64,000 bases of DNA. It comes from Meandrina meandrites. Lineage: Eukaryota > Cnidaria > Anthozoa > Scleractinia > Meandrinidae. Positions 35,712 to 45,496 of this stretch are shown piece by piece. The DNA lies in the NCBI GenBank assembly GCA_963693305.1, contig OY855915.1, positions 7,887,607-7,951,606 on the forward strand. The letters run 5' to 3'. A model generated the notes under the pieces. The model made no database searches, was not told the origin of the DNA, and saw nothing but the letters and a program-made list of their open reading frames with translations. Position 1 is the first letter of the stretch. The number at the start of each line of letters is the position of its first letter. A program made the position numbers and the translations under genes.

Positions 35712-36897
35712 ATGCCCGGTGTCAACTGTTCAGTTTATGGCTGTGGTTCATGTAGAAGAACTAAAGGAATCGGAATTTTCAAGGTGCCTTTGCCTAAGGA
35801 TGATGCGCACAGATCATGGCGTGATGAGTGGCTAGGAGAATTAAAAAAAACCAGGGAAATCGACCTGGACTTCAGAAGACAAATCAAAGATGACAAGATC
35901 TACACATGCGAGAAGCATTTTGACCCCGAGGATATTGAAATATGTAAGTATGGTTTTATAAATTCTTCAATTGATGATTGGGAAGCCTCGAATCGTCGAT
36001 ATATAACAACACATGAGATCTGTAAAGTTAGCTCTCTCTCCTTTCCTCAAAAAAGCCTCATTTATGAATAACTATTTTCGTTCCCCTCTGTTATAGTTCC
36101 CTCTGAAAAAATGACTAAAAAGAAACTTCGATTCGGAGCGTTGCCGAAGCGCCAAATGCCAAGGAAAAGCCACCAAAGCAGCCAGCCAACCCCACGACAT
36201 GAGCGCTCTGTGGTAAAAGATGTTGTGGAAACCACTGCCTCTACAACATTCTATAGTACTTTCCAGGAGTTTAGTCAGCGAGCAAAGAGTCTGAAAACAA
36301 TATGTGACTGGATCTCGAAGTTCTCAGTGGACAGAGCTGTCTTTAAAAAAATGGCTGAGCCATATATGCTGCCACAGCTTGAAATAATCGTAGATGACAG
36401 CCTGGGATTTACTGTCAAAGTGTATGGTTGTTATTTGGTGGAGGACCACCCTCTGTACCTGCAGTACCGCCGATCGATGCAGAATGTTACAATGTCAAAT
36501 TTAGTCAAAGAGCTAGAGGGCTATAAGCTGTGTAAACTTCAGCCAGAATGCAAGGGCACGCATGTTTCTCTCCTGGAAGACGTACGAAGGCTTCCAGCTT
36601 ACTGTTCAATCTGCCATTGAATCTACCAAGTTCCTTCTTCAAGAGGGCATGGAGTATGTTCTGACGGAACGATTCTGTCAGGATCCTGTGGAAGAGTTCT
36701 TTGGTAAGCAGCGACAGCTCCGTAGACGAAGTGACAACCCAGACATAAGTCAGTTTGGGTACAACAGCAACACAATTAGAATTGAGAGGTCAATTTCATG
36801 CCAAAGTGGGAACACTCGAGGTAGGAAGGACAGGAAGAGAGCATGGGTGCAAGTAACAGATGAGAAATTGTCCTGTCGAAAAAAGCTCAAAGTTTAA
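35712..36897 (+). pseudogene. THAP-type P-element transposase, catalytic core deleted
   Basis: Exon 1 (35712-35943) encodes a C2CH THAP domain (NCSVYGC..., YTCEKHF). A 153-base GT-AG intron (35944-36096) precedes exon 2, whose frame joins cleanly as ...EDIEIFPSEKMTKKK, followed by GALPKRQMPRKSH. Exon 2 continues with a segment typical of cnidarian P-like transposases (MLPQLEIIVDDSLGFTVKVY..., [17 protein letters not shown]). It then switches frame at about 36550-36570 straight into the C-terminal block TYEGFQLT...[20 protein letters not shown], which resembles the THAP9/P C-terminus and runs to 36897. The RNase H-like region, several hundred residues in full-length relatives as I recall them, is absent. 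An internal deletion with a frameshift at the junction explains this. DNA binding could be retained, so a truncated THAP product might act as a repressor; that is speculation. Confidence 0.85.
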
Positions 36898-37139
36898 TTT
36901 AACTGTCGCTTGTGATTGCCTGGTAGGATTTATGTATCATTATCAGGGAACAAGTGAAATTAAATTGAGTGTTGCCAATAAGGCTTTCACAAAGTTAAAT
37001 AGCAAAGAAGTGGCTGTCTGAGAATTTTGACATGTTTTTCTGATATGTGTAGCAAGGAATTATTTCACAACATGTGACAGTTTTATTACGGTTGAGCCCA
37101 CAGAGAATATGAATCATATATTCGAGGCTTTATATTCTT

Positions 37140-37145
37140 AATAAA
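37140..37145 (+). terminator. Candidate poly(A) signal of the THAP gene
   Basis: AATAAA about 240 bases after the transposase stop; a second AATAAA lies at 37203-37208. Both fall in the gap of about 580 bases between the two convergent genes. Confidence 0.4.
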
Positions 37146-37473
37146 ACTCTTACAGTAATTGAAGTAGAACATTGTTTTGTAAAAACTTATTTTTACAGCT
37201 ATAATAAAATGTATAAAGTGATCACCCAGAGATCATCACATGATATCGTCAGTGTCTTCTGTAACAGTAACTGTTTTTTCTTTAACTACAATAATACATT
37301 ACAAAACTTGAGAAATTAAGAACTGCTTATCTGAAAACCTGAGAATGCAAAATGTATCATCTGATCTATGCATTCCCTCCAATCATACCCAACTGGGAAA
37401 AATAACTAGAAAAGTCATAGTTAATGGAAAAATAAAAAATGGAATAAAAAATGGCTACATATGATTTTTCCTA

Positions 37474-38780
37474 TCACTCCTGCCTTGGTTGTTGATCACT
37501 TTGGCTCCTAGCAATTTCCCTGCGTAAAGCTTTCGCCTTGGATTGTTTTGTTTGGATCTTATATTTTTGAATAACATCCTTAGCAACAGAAAATGCCCGA
37601 ACCCGTACATATAACTTAACAATGCCATACAAAACCTCCTTGCTGACATGGATGTCTGGTTTAACATCTGCATCAGTAACCATCAAATTAAAATTGGCTA
37701 GTATATCACTGTCACTGATGGCCTTGTGTGTTATACCAGCTAGATCAACACCTTGCAAATCAACATTTGGTGTAAGTTGCCTAAACCAGCTCTCAGTCTT
37801 AAAAAAGATCTTCTGCGCAGGTCCTGTAATACTCCAGAGTCCACCACGATTTAAGCTTGAGATAAGTTTTTGATTGGAATCACCAGTGTGTTCCATCTTT
37901 CCTGCTTTTAGAAGGGCCATAGCTTGTTGACTTTCACTGCTACTGGCTCTTGCATGCTTTTTGTATAGTTTATGGAGAACATATCCTCCAAGATATTGGA
38001 GGCCAGCCATTTCTCTCTCTTTTAGAGCAGTTGTGGAGTTCATTGTTCCTGGGCTTTCTCTTTGCTTTTTACAGAAAGCAATTAAGCTATCAGCAACTTT
38101 AGTAGACAGAAGTGTCGCCGCGTTTCTCGATAGTCCACAGAAAAATCTCGTAGATTTCAGAGGCACTGTAGCATAATATTTGCTATAAAACTTCTCGAGG
38201 TTTCCATTCTTTAAGAAGTCATCATACAATGTCTTTAATGCAGAGAACTCATCAGTTCCTTCCAGGATCGGCTGATATGTATAGCTGTTCAGTTCATTCC
38301 TTAAACTTTCAGCAAAGACTTCAGCTGCGTTTATGCTACGAACTGCACTGGGCACGATTTCTTCCAGAAGGCTCGAGCTGAACGGCCGCAGAGATGCTTC
38401 ACTTGCAAGGCGACTATGTTTAGCAACTCTGTGTCTTTCATAACCACCTCTTGTCTTGTACTTTTTGCCACACTCCTGACAAACAATTTCCTGCTTTTGA
38501 GCCTATAAATTAATAGAAAAAATCAAAACTTAAGTAGGACATTCCTTCTACTACCTCTTTCGAATTTTTGCAGCGAAGTTTGTTTACGATTTCTTCTAAG
38601 TCGATCACGGCATTCCTGCTAATTTACAAGACGTCACGATCCCAAATAAGCACAAACTAAACGTACCTCACTAACTGTTGATGTAAACTGCTCGTCTATT
38701 TCTTCGTCTTCTTCTAGAATGTCTAAAATGGTCTCAAAATTCTCTCCCCATACGAAAATTTCGTCTGCGCCGTCCGCCAT
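37474..38780 (-). CDS. Convergent C2H2 zinc-finger protein of the P-like element
   Basis: Two exons: 38667-38780 (38 codons, MADGADEIFVWGENF..., strongly acidic) and 37474-38502, joined across a 164-base intron with GTACGT donor and TTTATAG acceptor, phase 0. The product has 380 residues. A single classical C2H2 finger (CQEC...H...H, spacing C-x2-C-x12-H-x4-H) lies right after the junction at about residues 46-67. The rest is mostly helical, without a known catalytic motif, and contains NRGGLWSITG and LYVRVRAFSVAKD before a basic tail. No frame damage is visible, in contrast to its partner. I believe similar uncharacterised proteins accompany THAP transposons in other cnidarians, but cannot check. 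Plausible roles are DNA targeting, strand-transfer accessory or regulator; none is shown. Confidence 0.85.
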
Positions 38781-38814
38781 CTTGTTTTGAGTGTGCACCT
38801 TCGCGGTCACGTGA
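38774..38814 (-). promoter_or_regulatory. Mirrored E-box and YY1-like site of the zinc-finger gene
   Basis: On the minus strand TCACGTGA (38807-38814), GGTGCACAC (38791-38799) and CAAGATGGCGG (38774-38784). The ATG of the YY1-like motif is the start codon of the gene. Confidence 0.5.
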
Positions 38815-38851
38815 CTGGTACCTTCAACCTCTCAGCAACCTCTTTTGTTCA

Positions 38852-38853
38852 GG

Positions 38854-38899
<46 letters not shown>

Positions 38900-38902
38900 A
38901 TG
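38852..38902 (-). repeat. P-like element right terminal inverted repeat
   Basis: Reverse complement of 35490-35540 with two differences; followed directly by the GTATAAGC duplication at 38903-38910. Confidence 0.93.
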
Positions 38903-38910
38903 GTATAAGC

Positions 38911-39961
38911 AGAAGAGATGAAAATAGTTCGGTTTTGTTCCAAAAAGAAATTTCTTTCTTCTGTCCCTTCTTTAAACCTCTTAAAATCACACTCAAATCA
39001 CTGCCCTGACTCCGGTGGTGAAGTTTTTGCAATTCATGAATTGGGTGACAATTCAAATTAATACGGCTACAGGCGAGGCAAGGTCAACTTCAGCTTGGTG
39101 ACGTGGGTGTTTTTGATTTTCTAAAGCTGCAAGGATTGCGTAAGTATAAACCCGTATAATATGACTGTTAGGGCACAGCATTTCAAGTTCTGCTATCTCT
39201 TGTTGTTCTCGGCATAATTTCCCCCATCGGGGCAAAGGACAAAGAAAAGATAAAGATACCCGGTTGTTCGCCAATTAACACAGTCATCAAAAAAGTGCCT
39301 GAGTGTTAACTGCGAATCAATAATCAACATTTTGGCGAAGATTCGAGATGATTCACATTATTCGCCACCTCGACGTAAATTAAATTCCTTTGAATTTAGT
39401 CACGACGCTTTTCGAAACGTACGGTCAAAATGCAAACTTTGTAGTAACTGAAACGTAACTGAAGTTGTCAACCCCGTTTACGAAGACTACAAACGAATGG
39501 TAAATCAATTAATTAACCTGGATTATCGATCAAATCTAGAGCAAAAATATGCCTCTGTACTATCCCCCAAATATTTAAACAGAACACAATAGTGCGGTTT
39601 CGGTGCAAAACGATACGTAGCAGGGGAGGCAAAGGGAAGACGCGTTTAATACAAATTTAATGCATAAATTAAAAGGAAGGGATCTAACAGGACAAAAGCC
39701 CCATCTAAACTCGCAAAATAGTCGTAAAAAGGGCGGTCCCGGAGAAGTTTAATATGTCGCAGTATAGTGCCGTCTCCCTGCTCTATGCCTGTAAGGGGCC
39801 AAGTATTTTGGACCATTGTTACTCGCAATGATCTACATCGTGCCAGCTGTTTGCTTTTAGTTCTCGGTTTTCTCGGCTTTTTATGATTTAAATATGGATT
39901 ATTCTACGTTGTTTAATCGTACTGGTAATTTTTCTACTTGGTGATACAAAGCCGTTGCTCC
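38911..39961. other. Gene-free stretch right of the P-like element
   Basis: No gene is supported. Bases about 38930-39020 are a 3' piece of the TTAA MITE family. A minus-strand frame at 39053-39274 has no ATG start and no recognised product. Bases 39730-39860 are a diverged copy of a short block also found at 24400-24480, 42433-42722 and 60770-60850. Confidence 0.45.
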
Positions 39962-39969
39962 GGAACTAC

Positions 39970-41166
39970 GAGGAGTTATCCCCGCCATAATTGTCTTTTC
40001 ATTTAGTGTTTTCCTTTTTATTGTAGCAGCTGTCATTTCTCTTTAGTCGTTTCTCTTCCGTGCGCGAAAGGGACACTGTGAAATTATGCCGTAAGTTCTA
40101 TCAAATACGGTTATGCCGAATTTAGAATGCTCCCCATTTCGTAGAATTTGGGGACACAATAGAGCAGAGTTCAGCAAGCCAAATTTGACAGAATTTGGTC
40201 CCTCGAATTTTGCGAAATTCAACTCACTGAGCTCTCAAACATACTTGTTAGCGGTTTTGCTTAAAGTGCAAAGGGGGCGGTCACTCAGCCCAAAGCATGG
40301 CCGCCACTGCGGTAGAATGAGGTGAAGCGCGCGAATGTTATTGATGTAGTTAGATTTTTAGAGGGTGGCAACCACGACTCCGGTACGTTTGATTATACAG
40401 TTTTCAGGTTAGATCGGGTGTTAAATGTGCTCATGAGATACTTCCCGGGGATACTTGGACGCGGAAGGTATCTGAGCTCACGTTCGTGAAGCGAGAGAAG
40501 CGGTTACGAACTCTAACCATAGTACAAATGTATTTCAGGCAGGCTGTATTTTTACTCGGCAGTGTGGACTGCCAAAGTTAGACGTTGCTCAAGGACATGT
40601 ACAATTTCTTGTAGAATGTCGATTTAACACTCCACAAATGGCTTCATTTCTGGATGTTAGTCAACGAGCAGTTGAGAGACGTTTACGTGAATTTAACTTG
40701 AATATCAAATTCACCGCTTCTCTGAAAAGACTAACAGCCTTATCTGTACATTTATCATTCACACTGTCAGACATCATCCAGTCAAAACTTCCAAAACACG
40801 AACCTCTTCGTGCACACATAACACAATATACTGAGTGACCGCTTCTTTTACACTTTAAGCAAAACGGCTGACGAGTATGCGCGAGAGCTCAGTTAGTTAA
40901 ATTTTGCAAAATTTGAGGGACCAAATTCTGTTAAATTTGGCTTTCTGAATTCTGCTCAAATTGAGCCCCCAGATTCTACGAAATGGAGGTATTCTAAATT
41001 CGGCATAACCATAGTTCACTATTTTGATAGAACTTAATGCACAATTTCACAAAATGTGCCTTTGGCGGAAAAGAAACCACTAAAGCGAAATGACAGCTGC
41101 TACAATAAAAAGAAAAACACTACTTTAAAATAAAAAGACAATTATGGCGGGGATTACCCCTCATAA
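39970..41166. mobile_element. DNA transposon with ~320-bp inverted repeats and 8-bp duplication
   Basis: A 1197-bp element flanked by GGAACTAC at 39962-39969 and 41167-41174. The left ~315 bases (from GAGGAGTTATCCCCGCC) are matched in inverse orientation by about 40834-41162 with scattered changes; the right end has four additional terminal bases. The interior carries an HTH exon (40536-40838). The related flank at 24560-24600 lacks the insertion. The 8-bp duplication and very long TIRs do not by themselves fix the superfamily. Confidence 0.8.
40536..40838 (+). pseudogene. HTH N-terminal exon of an integrase-like transposase
   Basis: After a TTTCAG acceptor near 40538, the frame reads GLPKLDVAQGHVQFLVECRF and then MASFLDVSQRAVERRLREFNL, a clear helix-turn-helix with the shape seen at the N-terminus of integrase-core (DDE) transposase-like proteins in cnidarians and fish. 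The usual 'GRPK' lead-in is present as GLPK. After NIKFTASLK the similarity stops and the frame ends at 40838. The catalytic domain is missing, so this is the remnant gene of an internally deleted element. The family identification is from memory of related proteins. Confidence 0.5.
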
Positions 41167-41174
41167 GGAACTAC

Positions 41175-42044
41175 GTGTTCATGATTTGATGATCAAGTTT
41201 TAAATGAGTTATCTTTCAATTTGTCTCACCGTTGCCTTTTTCATCAATTTATTTCTGTATCCTTACATTTATTAGAAAACAAAGTTGAGAACTTGTGTTT
41301 AGCCTGTAGTATTTTCGTCACATGCTAATGCAGAAATGCCGTCGGAATTGCGAGTAGTTTGAATAACAAGAAGATATTTTGCACGAGATGTATTTGTTTC
41401 CGCCTGAAGTATGAAGGTTTTTTTTTTAAAGTTTTGCTGAGCTTTCGGGTTTTTGAAAATCCTAGGTTGGTTGCAAGGTTGGGCAAATAAAGCGCGTTTG
41501 ATATTAAAATAAAACATTAGAAATCCATGTTCCGGTTGTTGTTAATCTTTAGAAACAAAAGCATTCATCTTTGCATATTAACAACATTTTTGACATAAGT
41601 TTATACGAAATCTCGAACTGAAAAGTTCTTCGTGCTATAAATAAAATGAAATCACTGATTGACGAAACAATATTATGCGACTCTTTCTATCACTAAATTG
41701 TGTTTCTAAGCAATTTGTGTGCTGTTTTTGGTCAATATATTCTAGCATTGGAAGAAAGGAGAATCGATCGAGTTCAAGCGCGTTCGACTCGTTTCGAATA
41801 TTTGCTCAAAAACAGCTTCCGCTCACATTCTAGCTCGCCGTCATCATAGTATGATAGTATAACAATGTTTATGTGTAATGAAATCGCACATACCTTGTTT
41901 CTATACGGAGTTACCAGCTTGATAAAATAGTATGACAATTTGACTTGCCGCCATTGATCCTTGAACACATTTCAGGCCTTGTGAGCGCGTTCAGTGCACT
42001 GGGCACTAGGGTACAGGAAAGACACAAACGGGGGAGGGTACGTT
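41175..42044. other. Repeated intergenic flank
   Basis: No gene was seen. It matches 24560-25400 and 59850-60470 over most of its length. Confidence 0.55.
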
Positions 42045-42136
42045 GCATTCTCGTCCCCATAGCCCTTTTCGCCTTTTCTTAGCCGGCTGGGGCGCCGGCT
42101 AAGAGAAGCGAAAAGGGCTACGAGAACGAGAATGGA
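42045..42136. mobile_element. 92-bp palindromic MITE
   Basis: Nearly the whole element folds on itself around AGCCGGC...GCCGGCT, with arms CATTCTCGT...AGCCCTTTTCGC. It is flanked by TACGTT at 42039-42044 and 42137-42142. The matching flanks at 25400-25420 and 60470-60490 read through without it. Confidence 0.8.
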
Positions 42137-42432
42137 TACGTTATTTTTTTTACCGTACATTTGGCTTCACTTTTTGGGTTTAAATCATTTTCCTTTCGCT
42201 GTTATTTTTATATATCCTACCAGTGGAAAGAAGGAAAGAATAAGGAAGAAAATCATAAAAGGTAACGCAAAATTAAGCTCAATCACGCTGTTAATTTTCA
42301 GGGAAATGCGCAGTGCTGTGCTTGGTTACAACAACTTAAACAGATATGATATCATCTTGGACACGTGTGATTTAAAAGACAGAAACGGCTCACCGTACTG
42401 ACAAGGGAACACCGGTCGCGGGGGGGTCTCCA

Positions 42433-42722
42433 TGCACTATGCCTTAAGCCAAGTATTTCGGTCTGTTTTTATCGCAATGACCTACATCTTGCCAGCTATT
42501 TGCTTTTTTCTCAATTTTTTTGGGCTCCTTGCACTATGCCTTAAGCCAAGTATTTCGGTCTGTTTTTATCGCAATGACTTATATCTTGCCAGCTATTTGC
42601 TTTTTTCTCAATTTTTTTGGGCTCCCTGCACTATGCCTTAAGCCAAGTATTTCGGTCTGTTTTTATCGCAATGACCTACATCTTGACAGCTATTTGCTTT
42701 TTTTTCTCAATTGTTTTGGGCT
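42433..42722. repeat. 97-bp tandem triplication
   Basis: Three consecutive copies starting at 42433, 42530 and 42627, each beginning TGCACTATGCCTTAAGCC, with only a few changes. Single diverged copies lie at 24410-24490, 39780-39860 and 60775-60840. The open frames through it are by-products of the repetition. Confidence 0.9.
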
Positions 42723-42959
42723 TTTTATCAAGTAAATATTAATTGTACTGTGTTTAATCGTATTAACATTCTTCATGACCTGTGATCCATAGTATCGCCC
42801 CAGACTTTCCGAGCTAGCTTGAGGTTTGACTCTCAATCATTTCAAACAGTTTCTCTTCATCACTCTATGAACCGCGTTCATTGTTTCCGCTTTCTAATAT
42901 AAAATTATGTTGTACGCGTGTTTCTTATATTCACAACTCAATTTACGACTATTTTGCAG

Positions 42960-43328
42960 AATGGTATAGCAATGTAGCCTAGCAGTTGGTATGGATTTCT
43001 TTGTCCCTCCTGTTAAACAACTGAATTTATGCATTAAACCTAGATTAAACGCGTCCTACTCTACCTCCCCTTTTAGACTCGAAGAGGCCTTTGATTACGT
43101 ATTGCTTGTTGCAAACTCTAGTTCACATGGCTCCTTTTTCCCCTCTTCCTACAAGTCCTCCTGTTACCAGTGCACTGTGCACACTCCTCATCAAGAGACC
43201 TTCCTACTGTACCTACAGATCTACCCAATTTACATGACAGTGTTCCAGGGGGGAACAGTGCCGGTGGTGAAGATGTGGACTTTGATGACCTTACTAGAAG
43301 ATTTGAGGATCTCAAAAAGAAGAAGTAG
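42960..43328 (+). pseudogene. IST1-like terminal exon fragment, copy 2
   Basis: After an AG acceptor at 43120-43121 the sequence reads MAPFSPLPTSPPVTSA in one frame. A one-base deletion relative to copy 1 then moves it to the frame reading SSRDLPTVPTDLPNLHDSVP and the acidic end EDVDFDDLTRRFEDLKKKK before the stop at 43326. The last block matches the MIT-interacting tail of IST1, an ESCRT-III-binding protein of endosomal sorting and cytokinesis. No other IST1 exon is present in the window, so this is a captured terminal exon within the repeated flank. If spliced to an upstream exon in the right frame, the tail could still be used. Confidence 0.6.
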
Positions 43329-43329
43329 T

Positions 43330-45496
43330 CTTGATACGTTATAGAGTTTCACAACGAATACACACTCACAGTTTTTCAAATAAATTTTGTTAGTTACTGA
43401 TCAGTCGCCTGTTTTTACGGCACGTTTTCTTTATGCGCGCAGCTCTTCCTTCTGTCATCAGACACTTCTTGTTTGCAGTAGTGATCACTGTCCAATTTCT
43501 CCTTTAACAATACATTGTCCAGTATATAGGTTATGAGAATTAAGCAAATGATCAATCATAAAGATTGAATTGTCTTTGATATATCTGAGCAAAATCTCCC
43601 AACTACAACTAGAAGTTAAGTATGGAGACTAACAAGGAGAATTCAATCACAGGGAGTTACACGTTTCAACCCTTATGGGTTTCTGCTAGTAGTTTTTTTT
43701 GTTTAATTATTTTAAAAGAATTTATGGAAAAATGTTTGAGGAATATGTGACATGACATTAACACAAGCCCTAATATAGGCGGACACCACGCTGTAACATT
43801 AGCCCTGTGTCAGGACAGAAAACCATTGAACTCCGTTTGACGTAATGTTTCTGCCAATTTTACAATAAAACCTTGATGCCGGGCTTGATGGGGAGTCTGG
43901 GAAGCATCGTCCTCTCTTGAATAACTTTAACCGGTGCTACAAGCACCTGGAGTATCAAATACAGCGGGCAAGCTCGGGTCGTCGTCTAGTGCCCGTAATA
44001 GCAAGAGTCCGTAATAGCGGGGTGTGAGAAAAAAAAAAGTGTCATTAAAATGCGCTAAACAATATAGACTATGGCGAGGTTATCGACAGTAAATGAGGGC
44101 TTAATCTCTCCTAAAGAGTGTGGAAGCTAAGGCACACAGGGCGCAAGCTGACGTGAAAAAAAGCCACTGAAGTCTGTTGTACAGCTACTGAATAAATTAT
44201 TGCAAAAAAGGAATATTCCAGAACTCTTTTGAAGTGCGTTTTATCAAATAACGAACAACAGACTACAATTTTATGTAATTCAGTATGTTACATGCGAAGT
44301 TCATGATGTCCGCTTTATCCTGTCTAAACAATGAAACGTTATTTTAGTACCAGGAAAGTGTCCATAATTATGTCGTAAGTCATTTTCCAGTAAAACCTCT
44401 ATAGCTTTAGCTATAGATTTGACACGACCGCCCCTAGAAACGAGTGCCTGGGAGGCTACTGTAGGTTTGGCCAGGAATCTGGAATTTGTCTAATCTCCTT
44501 TGCAGACGCTGCCAAGGAGCACCTGGAGCAAGAGGCCGTAATAGCGAGTGTCCTTTATAGCGGGATATCCACTGCCTTCCATCATCTCAACGGACATCTC
44601 ATTGTTATTGTGACTGACAATGTTCAGCGAAAAAATTACAATGCATTTAACTAGCTTTATATCATAGGTTTTGTAGAGTTTGCGTGTTGCTGAAAATCTA
44701 AGTGCAGTAAACAATGCCTCGCGATGAGTATTGCGCAAATGATACTGCTATGAACAAAATGCTTTTCATATGCGGTTGTCTAACACATAACAGCCAAAAC
44801 GTGGCTTAGGCCATTGCCCGAATGCATAACTTTAATGGGAGGACGTACGGGTTGGGGGGGGGGGGGGGGGGGGGATGGCGGGAAGCGGGATTCCTATGGT
44901 GGTAGGAGCCGGGACAAATTGAGAAAAATATTGCAACATTTCGTAATATTTTGCAATGGAAATGGGACAAAGAGTAGGGAACCACTGCGGAAAGGGGTGG
45001 AAACCTGAAATAAAAGGTACGGGAAGCGCGAGGCTCGGACCCCCCTGTCCTCCCTCCCCCGTCTTTGCTAAAGCGGCTGATTCTGCAAGGCGCTGTTGAG
45101 AAAGCATAGCGAAGGTAAATAGAGTTGCTCAGATTGAATTAAAACATACTTATAAGTCAAGGTTAAAACTGTTTAATTGTAGAGCACATTAAAAATCATA
45201 GTGCGCTTAGCTGTTACACATTTATCTCCTCTCCAAGGCTTTCAAAATGTAATAGAGCATCACTGCGCGATTTATTATAAACACCTGACCAGAATTATCT
45301 TCCACTAATCTATCATTTACGGCAGCATGATACTATTTACTAGATTTGTTCCCAATATAATTTTGGTATATATTACTATATAGGGAATTGTGACGTCATA
45401 CAATTCGAGGCCAAAAAATGCAGAATATTGTCATTGAAGAGACCGCGCATTTTAAAACAGAGCTATACAGACTACAAATAATGACAAATGAAACAT
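43330..45496. other. Flank between IST1-like fragment and TRIM copy F
   Basis: No gene was seen. Bases 44440-45490 are the 3' flank of unit F (compare 2440-3885). A G-run of 21 bases lies at 44854-44874. The TGACGTCA octamer is at 45391. Confidence 0.55.
44854..44874 (+). repeat. G21 homopolymer
   Basis: Twenty-one consecutive G at the position where the other units have only a broken G-rich tract (2797-2815, 28505-28540). It could fold as a G-quadruplex or reflect slippage; the length may be unreliable. Confidence 0.9.

Larger units (their letters stand above)
35490..38902. mobile_element. P-like DNA transposon with two convergent genes
   Basis: A 3413-bp element. Its ends start CATAGTTAATAGAGGGAGAC on both strands; the first 38 bases are identical and about 50 bases match with two differences. 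The 8-bp duplication, the CA...TG termini and a THAP-transposase gene with a P/THAP9-type C-terminus place it in the P superfamily. Inside the TIRs a further mirrored set of motifs (TCACGTGA, GGTGCACAC, CAAGATGGCGG) extends the symmetry to about 120 bp from each end. The left gene is defective and the right gene is intact, so the copy is non-autonomous but young. Confidence 0.93.

Noticed and set aside
42432..42735. Overlapping 69-71 codon frames with repeated hydrophobic segments
   Set aside because: Produced by the 97-bp tandem triplication; no such frame survives in the single copies elsewhere.
44854..44874. G-quadruplex regulatory element
   Set aside because: A plain homopolymer run at a spot that is merely G-rich in sister units; slippage or sequencing error explains it as well.
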